Below are positions 34,559 to 44,852 of a DNA stretch of 57,530 bases, piece by piece. Source of the DNA: Batkoa obscura (taxonomy: Eukaryota > Entomophthoromycota > Entomophthoromycetes > Entomophthorales > Batkoaceae); the NCBI GenBank assembly GCA_030770535.1, contig JASVEC010000102.1, forward strand, positions 1 to 57,530, read 5' to 3'. Under the pieces are notes generated by a model. The model did not search any database. It had not been told where the DNA came from and saw only the letters and a program-made list of their open reading frames with translations. Both the position numbers and the translations under genes were made by a program. Within the stretch, counting starts at the first letter, position 1; every line of letters starts with the position of its first letter.

Positions 34559-34758
34559 GGGGATGTATTTTTGTATGAGAATTTTACTAACAAATGGGGG
34601 TGTTTTTTTGACTTTGATCACTTTTTCCATTTTTTAAGCGCTATTTGAATGGAAAAATTGTTGGTAAAATTCTTAAACAAAAAAATACATCCCCAAATCT
34701 TCCATTTAAATAGCACTTAAAAGATGGAAAAAATAATGAAGCCAAAAAAAACCTTCCC
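34559..34758 (+). mobile_element. MITE copy 30, interrupted by another MITE
   Basis: Left part 34559-34595 (GGGGATGTATTTTTGTA), right part from 34695 (CTTCCATTTAAATAGCAC..) ending ACCTTCCC near 34758. The second MITE sits exactly between ACAAAT and AAATCTTCC of the outer copy. Confidence 0.88.
34596..34694 (-). mobile_element. MITE copy 31, nested in MITE copy 30
   Basis: GGGGGTGTTTTTTTGAC to ACATCCCC. AAAT is duplicated on both sides within the outer copy, direct evidence for 4-bp duplication. Confidence 0.93.
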
Positions 34759-34856
34759 TTATTAATAGCTTTGGTTACAGGCAACGGATCTTTTATATGT
34801 TATAAACTAGTTTACAAGGAAAGCCAAAAGGTTTTAAGAATTAGCTAGGTTTGACT

Positions 34857-34881
34857 ATAGTTATAGTTATAGTTATAGTTA
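34857..34881. repeat. (TATAGT)n microsatellite
   Basis: About four tandem copies of a 6-bp unit. It lies in a stretch (34759-35312) with no other recognisable feature. Confidence 0.85.
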
Positions 34882-35312
34882 TCCAATTTTAGATATGTGA
34901 AGGGTTGCAAAGTTTTAAATTAATTAAACGGTCAATCCTGAGTTAGAAATATACTAAATACTAAAAGCAAAAGATACCTAAAAGTATTGAAGATGAGCCA
35001 ATATTAAATTTATGGAACCATCAAATTCACAACAAGGGAAAAAAATCTATAGCTTATCTATAATAGAATAATTTAAAATTTAAAGATAAAAAATTGTATA
35101 ACTCCTAAAAACTTTTTAAGGTTTATTAAAGGAAAAAAGAAGAGACATCTTTAGACTAAGTTGTACTAATAATAAAATCTAAGTCTATCACTTGCTATAT
35201 ACTATACTCCTTAATTAAAACAGGAGCTTTCAAACAATAGATTAAAAAAGCTTTTCCACTCCCTATAAAGTATAAAGCTTTTTCATACCAGCTAGGGAAA
35301 TCATAAGTGGTG

Positions 35313-37871
35313 GGGGTTGTCTGAATTAGTTTAGTTTCATTATTTTATCCAATTTTTGAAAAATTTTGTATTTTAAAAACTTCGCTTAAAATTCTATAAA
35401 ATCACATCTTTTATTAAAACAAAAGTACCCAAACACAATTCTAGATCATTCTATTATAGCTCATAATGTAAGTTAGTTGAATTTCTACTAGATCTTAAAT
35501 ACATGTTCTTATAAAGCTTAATTGAGAAATATTTATCATCAACTGCTTTTTATAACCAACATTGCAGATTTGTTATCAAATAAATAAACTATTTTAATGT
35601 TATAATTACATTACTAATATATTGCCAAGTTAATAAATAGCTGTATGGGAGGGTGTGATTAACCCCAAAACTATAATTAACCATCCCTATATAGTACAAG
35701 TAATAATAGTTTTTACATATTATTACAGTTATTTGTTCTTTGACTATTTATTAACTCAGCTATTAATAGCTTAAGTAATCTTGACATTTAACAATCTATT
35801 TCTATCATTCAACAAACTACTTACTTGCTTAGTAAATATCGAAAATTTTAAATTCTCTGTTATTTTCGTAAGGTAAGCTGGGATCGATCTTTTGATTTTT
35901 CTGTTTTCTATAGACTCTATAACTTTAATTGGGACTATATCGCTTTTTTTTGATGTATCAGATACTGGATAACAATGTAGTTTATTGTTATATTTAATAA
36001 AATGTAAATGCTTCTTAATGCCCTGCATCTCTATTATTATTTTTGTATTTTTGTTTCTTTCATACTACTTTTTAAAAATTATATCTGTTTTCCCATTATT
36101 AATAGTCGAGTTATTAATTTTATTATGCTCGCAAATAAAAGCCTCAAATCTTTAAATTAATTGATCGATATCTTCTATTTTACCTAACGCTTCAAAACTA
36201 CTTTTCCATTTTGAAAGGTTTCCAAAATGTCCATCAACTATACTTTTTCCATGATGCTCAGCAAAAAAATTAAGATTGACATTCAAACTACTATTTATTT
36301 TATGAATTTCTTTAAACATATGGGGATGTATTTTTGTATTTAAGAATCTTACTAACAAATTTTCCGCTTAAATAGCACTTAAAAAATGGAAAAAATAATG
36401 AAGTCAAAAAAGACACTCCCATATAGTGTAGAAACTCTTGGGATCTAAAATGATTTCCTGTATCTGCCCATATATTAATTTTTGTAAACTTTTTAAATAG
36501 AAGCTCTGTAGAGATCAAATTGATTAAACAATCTCCTGCATATGCTGAATCATGATTCAATATTTCAGATAAATAATCAAAGTAAACTTTGCCTATTGTT
36601 TTATCATCTTTTAAATATAAAACACCAAAACCTAATACCTAATACTGATATAGCTTGTTTATTACAATGATCTAGATTTATTGAATCTGGTCTTGTTCCT
36701 ATTTCCATATTTTGTTTAAAATCTAAAATTATTATACAACTTTTGTTATTTAATTTTTTAACAGTTTCATTAAATGTGTTTTTTGAGTATCAACACAGAA
36801 TTTATGTAATTTGTATAATTTTTCTTCGTTGAAAATTTCGTCTATTCTCTGCTTTGTTTTTTATTGCTGTATTTATTTTATTTTCAAATAACTTTTTTCT
36901 AACTTGTATACTAAGCACATATATTATATAGATCTGTTCTTCTTGCTGGATTTTTTGAAATTACTTAGTATATATTTAAAGAACGTTGACCTAGCTACTG
37001 CTTTATCTCTTAGATCATTGAAATATTTACTATATATCATTCTTCTACTTTTATTTAATATATATATTATTTGATGAATATTTACTATCATTATTTTTTT
37101 TTATTAAATCTTGATGAAATAGTTGAATCATTTAGTAAATATTGTATAATAGTTTCATTTGGTCATCTTTAATTTTTTTTGTATTTTTAATAATAGGTTT
37201 TAATGTTGATATTTTATTATTATTACTTGTTTTTGAATAATCATATTGATTTCTATTTATATTGAACCCAAAACTCTTACATTCATCAAAAGAATATACT
37301 GAAGCTATAGTTGATAATAACGCTACTTGCTGACTTTTGTTTCCTGTTTCCCTTAAAGCACTAATTTTATACATTACTTGATTAAGTTTATTATTATCGA
37401 TAGTAAACTTTGATAATATATCTTTTCTTTGTTTTGTTTTATTATAAAATTCCATAAACCTTGGGTTGTTATAAGTAGCTCTTAAAATTGATGTAAATGA
37501 ATTACAATGTTTATATTGTGTACTCCTCCCTATTGTATTGAAGTTTTCAAAAATTCCATTTCGAAGTTTAGTTATGAAAGTTTGCATTTTATTTTTATTT
37601 CAACAAAAAATAAAGTCAAATAAGTGTATTTATATAATTATATAATCATATAGTTATATATTATATATCTGTTAAATATCTAACAGAACTAACATAAAAT
37701 ATATAGTTAGGAAAATTAGCTATTCAAGAAAAGGAAACAATTAAAATAAGTTTTAAATAGAGAGATTTAATTTTAGGCTTTTTAGATTTAACCGTTATAT
37801 TGAACACAAACTTGGAATTTTAAATTTGGATTAATTTCTAAGTAGATTCTGAAACCAATTAGGACAGCCCC
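35313..37871 (-). mobile_element. Transposon T, copy T5 (complete ends, broken transposase)
   Basis: 2559 bp; left end GGGGTTGTCTGAATTAG, right end the complement of GGGGCTGTCCTAATTGG. The N-terminal piece is 151 residues uninterrupted (37132-37587), because the T1-T3 MITE is absent. The DDE core reads KSIVDGHFG, keeping an Asp that T1-T3 have as Asn, and the C-terminal 85-residue piece is 35771-36028. It shares the KDDQ frame change with T1-T3. It carries its own MITE between HYM and FKEIHK. The right flank runs directly into an older T fragment; the left flank is unrelated. Confidence 0.86.
36322..36420 (+). mobile_element. MITE copy 32, nested in T5
   Basis: GGGGATGTATTTTTGTA to ACACTCCC. 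The empty site in T1-T3 reads AAACATATAGTGTAG; here ATAT is present twice. Confidence 0.93.
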
Positions 37872-38305
37872 ATATAGTTCCAATTAAAGTTATAGAGTCT
37901 ATAGAAAATAGAAAATTAAAAGATCGATCCCAGCTTACCTTACGAAAATAACAGAGAATTTAAAATTTTCGATATTTACTAAGCAAGTAAGTAGTTTGTT
38001 GAATGATAGAAATAGATTGTTAAATGTCAAGATTACTTAAGCTATTAATAGCTGAGTTAATAAATAGTCAAAGAACAAGTAACTGTAATAATATGTAAAA
38101 ACTATTATTACTTGTACTATATAGGGATGGTTAATTATAGTTTTGGGGTTAATCACACCCTCCCATACAGCTATTTATTAACTTGGCAATATATTAGTAA
38201 TGTAATTATAACATTAAAATAGTTTATTTATTTGATAACAAATCTGCAATGTTGGTTATAAAAAGCAGTTGATAATAAATATTTCTCAATAAAGTTTAAC
38301 GAGAA
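37872..38305 (+). mobile_element. 3' fragment of transposon T (T6)
   Basis: Matches T from the TAGTCCCAATTAAAG position of the C-terminal ORF to the subterminal region. It shares private variants with T5 (ATAACAAATCTGC, AAAAGCAGTTG), so it descends from a close sister of T5. It forms an inverted repeat with the left part of T5 and stops at a MITE. Confidence 0.82.
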
Positions 38306-38308
38306 TAT

Positions 38309-38406
38309 GGGGGTGTTTTTTTTGGCTTCGTTATTTTTTCCATCTTTTAGGCGCTATTTGATTGAAAAATTGTTAGTAAAATTCTTAAACACAAAAATAC
38401 GTCCCC
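38309..38406 (-). mobile_element. MITE copy 33
   Basis: GGGGGTGTTTTTTTTGG to ACGTCCCC. Flanks ATAT/AAAT differ by one base. Confidence 0.86.
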
Positions 38407-38663
38407 AAATTGTAATTTAAGAAAGCAAATATAAGATCGTTTAACAAATAATTATTTTTTAAAATAAAGAAACGAAAAAAATAGCTTTATTTTTTTGTAT
38501 GATTTTTAAACATTTTATGCTTTAAATTATTTTATTATAATACATATTGTAAGTTAGGAGAACCTTTATTAAATTTAATAAAAATCACTATGTTAACAAA
38601 GATTTCACTCATATAACCTAATGTATTAAATCAATCAAAGTTGCAATACATAAATAAGCATAT

Positions 38664-38762
38664 GGGGATGTATTTTTGTGTTTAAGAATTTTACTAATAA
38701 TTTTTCCACTCAAATAGTGCTTGAAAGATGGAAAAAATAATGAAGCCAAAAAAAACATCCCC
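38664..38762 (+). mobile_element. MITE copy 34 (first of a head-on pair)
   Basis: GGGGATGTATTTTTGTG to ACATCCCC. ATAT on both sides. The next copy starts after only those 4 bp. Confidence 0.9.
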
Positions 38763-38766
38763 ATAT

Positions 38767-38864
38767 GGCGATGTTTTTTTTGATTTCATTATCTTTATAT
38801 TTTTCAAACACTATTCGAGTGGAAAAACTATTAGTAAAATCCTCAAACACGAAAAAACATCCCC
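38767..38864 (-). mobile_element. MITE copy 35 (second of a head-on pair)
   Basis: GGCGATGTTTTTTTTG to ACATCCCC in the opposite orientation. It shares the ATAT with copy 34, so it probably targeted the duplication of the earlier insertion. Confidence 0.88.
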
Positions 38865-39154
38865 ATATTTTTTATAAAACTCTATCAAAAATCTCCTATT
38901 AAATAAATAGCTGGATAAAAGGGAGTGATTAGCTTTAAAACTATAACCAGTTATTTTTATATAATACAAGCAATGTAGTACTAGCTTTTACTTATTATTA
39001 TATCATTTACTGTTTGACTATTTATTGACTTAGCTATTAATAATTTATTTTCATTATTTAATAAGACACTCATTTGTTTAACAAATATCAAAACTTTAAC
39101 TTTTCTGTTATTTTATAAAATAAGTCCAGGGGATAATTTTTTATTTTTCTTATC

Positions 39155-39238
39155 GGGGATGTATTTTTGTATTTAAGAATTGTACTAACAATTTTTCCGC
39201 TCAAATAGTGCTTAAAAGATAGAAAAAGGGATGAAAGT
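39155..39238 (+). mobile_element. MITE copy 36, truncated
   Basis: GGGGATGTATTTTTGTA through AGAAAAAGGGATGAAAG; the right terminus is missing. Confidence 0.75.
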
Positions 39239-39326
39239 ACTTTAATAGCTTTATAAATTGCAATGTTTTTTTGTATAATTTCAAAAAGTTTAAAATATAT
39301 TAAAGTTAAAATATACTTAACAATAT

Positions 39327-39422
39327 GGGGATGTTTTTTTTGGCTTCATTACTTTTCCCATCTTTTAAGCGCTATTTGAGTGGAAAAATTAGTAAAATTC
39401 TTAAACAAAAAAGCACATCCCC
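39327..39422 (-). mobile_element. MITE copy 37
   Basis: GGGGATGTTTTTTTTGG to ACATCCCC. ATAT on both sides. Confidence 0.9.
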
Positions 39423-39482
39423 ATATTACTAAAACATTTATTTTTATTTAAATTATTCCTTTTTAATAAAAGCTAAATAGCA

Positions 39483-39573
39483 GTTGTTTTTGTATTTAAT
39501 TTTGCTGACAATTTTTCCGTTTAAACAGGAGCTTAAAAAATGGAAAAAATGATGAAACTAAAAAACACTTCCA
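39483..39573 (+). mobile_element. MITE copy 38, degraded
   Basis: GTTGTTTTTGTATTTAATTT to AACACTTCC; termini eroded. Confidence 0.65.
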
Positions 39574-40883
39574 AATGCTAAAAGTTATAAAGTTTTAAAG
39601 ACTATCTTGTTAAATTATCTTCATTTTTAAAATTTCGAAATACTAATAATAAAGATAAAATAAAATATATAAATGTAAATGAATATTAAAAAAGTAATTA
39701 TTCGATTAGCTTAACAAATTATAGTAATATAAATATATATAACGATATACAATATATGATTCAAAAAACATAATTAAATAGTAAAAAATAATTTTAATAA
39801 ATATTCTTTATAAATTAGTTGTCTTAAATAAACAAGGAAATTTAAATTCATGATTAGAAATTCATTGTTTAATCTTATCAGATCATGTTTAAAATAATAA
39901 ACCTAATAAACAATAAACTATAAGATAAGCATGTAATAAAAATGATTTATAAACATTAAAATTAATAGTAATTAATTTGTTATTAAAAAACATCAATATT
40001 GATATTTAAATTAATTTCATACTAAATTCATTATTAATTTTTATTCTTTCTTATATTAATAAACTAATAAATTATTAAGAAAATTGTATTACAAAAAGCA
40101 AGTTCAATATTATTAAGAATAGTTTTAAAATAAGAGGTTAAATGAAGTAATGACTAAGTTGAGTTAAGCATGGATTTAAAAAAGGAAATAAAAACTTGTG
40201 CTAAAAACTCTAAAAATAACATCCTTAATTTTTATCTTTTAGAAACTTCGATTTCAAAATTTCAAAATTTCAATTGATTTAATAGTTTCATTCTTTGAAA
40301 GCATTTGTAAGTTGTTTCAATATACAAGATATTGGTAATATATTAATAAAAACAAAACGTCAAAAACATATAATATTATAAGCCTTATAATAAATAATAG
40401 AGATATAGATGTTTAAAAGTTGAATAAATAACGATTAATAAAGTTGATAATAGGAGAATAAACAATTTGATATTAATAACTCACAATGAATACAACTATT
40501 GAGGCTTTATACTAAAAATAGAAGAAATAACTTATGATATTTTTCATTAATTTAGCATGATAGCCATTAAGTTACCTCTATTTACTTGATATAGTTAATT
40601 TAGCCAAATTATTAAAAAAATTTATTTGAATAATCCTCTTTTTTTACATAATTTTTTTATCTGATATTAATTCAAAGATATGACAAAAACCCTTGATTTA
40701 CAGGTGCATAGGCTAAAAATAGAGCCAATGATCAAACAGTGATTAAATTCCACCAATGAAAATAGGATTATATAATTAATTGCTTAATTGAAATAAAATA
40801 GTATAAAAACAAACTTGATAAATCAATAAGTTTTTTTAAAAAAATTAGCTTTAATTATTATTATTATTATTAACTTTGTAAAA
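39574..40883. other. Upstream region of the zinc transporter
   Basis: 1.3 kb of very A+T-rich DNA without element termini. An (ATT)n run lies just before the start codon. The promoter of the transporter must be here, but I see no defined site. Confidence 0.45.
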
Positions 40884-42223
40884 ATGGGGTTATCAAAAAC
40901 GACAAAATTATATATACAATTGACATTAAGCGTCATTTTATTCTTCACTGAATTAATCGTTGGTTATTGGGTGGGTTCAATTGCTTTAGTGGCTGACGCT
41001 TTTCATATGTTAAATGATGTGGTATCCTTAGTTATTGCTGTTTATGCTGTTAAAGTAAGTTTATTATTATATTATTATATTATTAAGAACAAACTTACTG
41101 ATTATTTTTATTTCAGTTATCTGAAAATACCAAATATGATCCAAATTATACTTATGGATTACAAAGAGCGGAAGTATTAGGTGCTTTAATTAATGCTGTA
41201 TTGTTATTAGGTTTATGTCTTACTATTGTTGCTGAAGCAATTCCTCGTTTTTTCAAACCTGTTGAAATTGAAAACCCAGAATTAATTTTAGTAGTTGGTA
41301 GTATTGGTTTAGTATTTAACATATCAGGTATGTTTTTATTTGGTCATCATCATAGCCATGGTGAATGTTCTCATAGTCATAATCATAATGAAAGTCATGC
41401 TCATGAACATTCCCATTCAATTGAGGATGGTACTGATTATACTTTAAATCATCAGACAAATATTTTAAGTCCAGCTACTTTTCAACAATCTATCATTGAT
41501 ACTGCAAAACAAGTATCTCATGCTCATCAATTAGAAATTAATGAAAGTAGTTATTTATTACAAAGAAATCAATCTAATGATTATCAATCTCAAAAGAATC
41601 ATAATCATGATCACACCCATGACCATTCCAATGAAAAGGAAGGCCAGCTTAATATGCAGGGAGTTTATTTACATGTTTTAGGAGATGCTTTAGCAAGTAT
41701 AGCTGTTATTATCTCTGCTTTAATTATTTGGAAATGTGAATTCCCAGAAAGATACCTGTTTGATCCTTTGATTTCAATTATTATTACTTTATTAATTGTT
41801 AAATTTACATTACCTTTAATTAAAAGTGCTTCGATTATTTTGCTTCAAGGGGTACCATCTACTGTACCAATTGAAAATGTACGTCTTCAAGTAGCTGATA
41901 TTGAAGGTGTTGTTAGTATTCATGATCTTCATGTTTGGCAATTAAGTGATTCTAAATCTATTGCTAGTATTCATGTAGTTATTGATTCCCCTCATCATAA
42001 GCGATTCCAATCTATTGCTACTGAAATCAAACGTATTTTACATAGTTATGGTGTTCATTCTGTTACAATTCAACCTGAATTTGAAAACGATTCTAGTAAT
42101 AGTTCAACTTCTTCCTCTCCTAAATTGACTGTTTCTTCTGGTCCTACTATTCGCGATTCTACTTGTCTTTTACCTTGTCAAGCTCAATGTGCTCCTATAC
42201 AATGTTGTCCTCCTAATCCTTAA
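40884..42223 (+). CDS. ZRC1: ZRC1/COT1-like vacuolar zinc transporter (CDF family)
   Basis: Two exons, 40884-41054 and 41117-42223, join in frame to 425 residues. Six membrane segments are expected. Segment 2 carries the metal site as ADAFHMLNDV (HxxxD) and segment 5 as LHVLGDALAS (HxxxD). Between segments 4 and 5 lies a long His-rich loop (HHHSHGECSHSHNHNESH and later HNHDHTHDHS), the cytosolic zinc-sensing loop of the family. The C-terminal domain has VVSIHDLHVWQL, typical of CDF proteins. In yeast, relatives move Zn2+ (Co2+, Cd2+) into the vacuole in exchange for protons. The tail ends with a Cys-rich segment (CLLPCQAQCAPIQCC), a possible extra metal site. Confidence 0.93.
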
Positions 42224-42481
42224 TTTTTCTCTAAAACAACGATGAAATAGATATTAATTTTGTAAAAATGAATTAAATTTCCTAAATAAAATTTTGAATA
42301 AAATTTTTTATTAGGCTGGAATTTGATTTATAAATTAATTTAATATTAAAATTTAATAAATTTTATTTTATATAAAAATATTTTATTTTTGTTTTCTAAT
42401 TTAATATTTAATACCCATATTTATCGTTTAAATGGGATCTTCCATCTCCTAAAGTTATAAACTATTAATATCCTTTTATAA

Positions 42482-44723
42482 TTATATAATTATATTATTA
42501 CCACTTTGTCCTTGAGGTGGAACCCAATTATTATTATCATCTTGAATATTAAAATTATATCCTTCATCATCATCATCATCATCATCATCATCTTTTTCAT
42601 TATTAGTTTCAACTTTTGATTCTATTTTTTTAATACCCTCATTGTTATTATCATCATTATTTGGTGCTTCCTTTTCATTATTTATTACTTTTCCTTCACT
42701 ACTTATCTCCTTTATTTCCTCACTTCTCACTTCCTTTTCCTCAATTTTATTCTTATCTGCTTCTTTATTTTCCTTTATCTTTACTTCTTTTTCTTTATCA
42801 ATAATATTTGAGTTATTTTGTCTTATTTTTTGTTTTAAAGTGTCATCATCGTCTACTTCTTCATCAAATTTGGAATCAGGTGCAACAATTTCAATTAATT
42901 TCAGTACTTTTTTTAATTCCTAAAGAATTGTTAATAATATTACTAATAATATAATAATATAATTAACTTACAATAGTTAATAAATTTAATTTCTTATCAT
43001 TTTCTTTTTTTAATTTTCTATTTTCACTAATTTTCATTTGTGTCATATAGCCATCCAATTCATTATCATTCTGTTTACATTCTATATAAATAATAGTATT
43101 ATTATTAATATAAATATATAATAATATAATATTATTAAATTACCATTTACTATTTCCATATCTTCATCAATTTTATTCTGAATGATGATAATATTCATTT
43201 TTAAATTATTAATATTTTCGATTAATTGCTTTCTTTTGAAATTTAAACTGTCAAATGTCTCTATTTTATCTTCTTTTTCTTTACGTTGATTTTTACGTAA
43301 TTTACTTTTTTCGACTAGGATTTATTAATTATTACTTATTAATTACTATTAGATATACTATTAAAATAAATCACCATATCCTGTTCTATCATAAAAATCA
43401 TCAAATTCTTCTGCTTCATTTTCTTTTAACAATCTTTTAAGACGTTGTTTTTTTAAATCTATTTAAATATTATCTAGTATATATTAGTATACATTACAGT
43501 ATTAATTACCTGAAATACTCAATCCATTAGATCTCAATAGTTTCATTTTATCTAGCTTTTCACATGCATTTAATGCAGCCAATCTTTCCGCTTCTCTAAA
43601 ATTGATAAAATCTATTAACTTTTCTTACTTATTTATGTTTAAATTTTTTAAATATTACCTCTTTTTATTAGAATGGCCAATACCATACATAATGTCACTA
43701 TTTAAACTTTCTAATTCTGGTATAGGAAGTAAAACTCTAACAAAATAATAAGTCAAAATAAACTAAAATTTAATAATTTTTTTACTTTGCTGTATATTCC
43801 TTTTCATTTTTTTCACCTTCTTCCGATATTTCATATTCAACAGCAACACCTTGATTCTTTTATACGTTATACTAATGAATAACTAAAATTAGTTTGTAGA
43901 CAAAACTTACTTCTAAATAATTTTTCAACGCTTTCTTTGGATCTTTATAATAATAAGCATCCTGTTCATTTGTATCATCATTAATAAGATCATTGATATC
44001 TTCTTCTTCTACAGCATCTTCAGCAAAACCCCTAAAACCAAAAGATTATAAAGGTTAAAACTTTTAAAAAAAGGTCAAATAGAATAGTAATTACCAAGTA
44101 ACTTCTGTTTCTTTTTGTTGATCTTGATAAGCCCTTACTTTGGTATTAATCTCTGTTTTAAAAATAAATATCCTAGTTGATTCTCCAAACTTTATTTGAT
44201 CTTCTTCTTTTAATAATGCATATTTTTTTTGCTCAATTTTTACTTTATTGACAAAAGTGCCATGTGTACTTCCTAAATCATAAATATAACATTCCCCTAA
44301 TTATTTGTTATTTTTATTTATTTTAATATTAATATTATATAAACTACCTTTCTCATTAAACTGAAATAAAGCATGATATCTTGAAATGGACTTTTGATTT
44401 GAGTTCTAATTTTATTTCTTCATATGAAATTTAAAAAAACTTACTTGATGTTCTAATTGTAAATCACAGTTTGGTAATCGACCTTTTAATTTATTTTGAT
44501 TATTACTACTTTAAAACCATTAAATGAATTTGTTGTTACCAACTACAATAATCTCTTTGTTTTTTAGCAAAAAATTTTCCAATTGTACCCCTCCTTTAAT
44601 TACTTCTAAATATAACTTAATACTCGGTTTACCACTCCATTCGGGTAGCATGTAATTTAACGGTGGTAAATCTAAAATATTATGAACTTTATATTAATTT
44701 CAGTTATTTTATAGAATACCCAT
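42482..44723 (-). CDS. Kanadaptin-like FHA-domain protein (SLC4A1AP family)
   Basis: A gene of about ten short exons. Exon 1 is only ATGG; after a 48-nt intron the protein reads MDLPPLNYMLPEWSGKPS. The FHA domain is clear across exons: GRLPNCDLQLEHQ, SISRYHALFQFNEKG, CYIYDLGSTHGTFVNKVKI and IKFGESTRIFIF. Next come GFAEDAVEEEDI and YYYKDPKKALKNYLE, then a double-stranded RNA-binding-like region (RLAALNACEKLDKMKLL). After an acidic, Lys/Glu-rich tail with an Asp run, it ends WVPPQGQSGNN, near the WVPP.GQ.GDG end of kanadaptins. This order is diagnostic. The animal protein is nuclear and linked to splicing complexes; its exact role here is unknown. One exon junction before GRLPNC did not resolve cleanly. 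Its start is 129 bp from SEC39. Confidence 0.88.
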
Positions 44724-44852
44724 TTTTGAATTTTTAAAGAAACCAAAAAACAATATTTTGAATTTTATGTTAGCAATAAATTCAACTCATTAGGTCACTT
44801 TAAACTAAGAGTGACTTCAATTTCATTATTTTCATTCTTTAAATTTTCACTT
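44724..44852. promoter_or_regulatory. Probable bidirectional promoter, kanadaptin / SEC39
   Basis: 129 bp between divergent ATG codons. No TATA-like box is certain. Role inferred from spacing. Confidence 0.4.

Noticed and set aside
34404-34637. Frames on both strands at 34.3-34.6 kb
   Set aside because: They derive from MITE copies 29-31.
42642-42923. 93-codon Ser/Phe/Leu-rich frame
   Set aside because: Antisense shadow of the kanadaptin acidic tail.
44811-44852. Upstream extension of SEC39
   Set aside because: The frame is open, but begins with GTG at 44811; the first ATG is at 44853.
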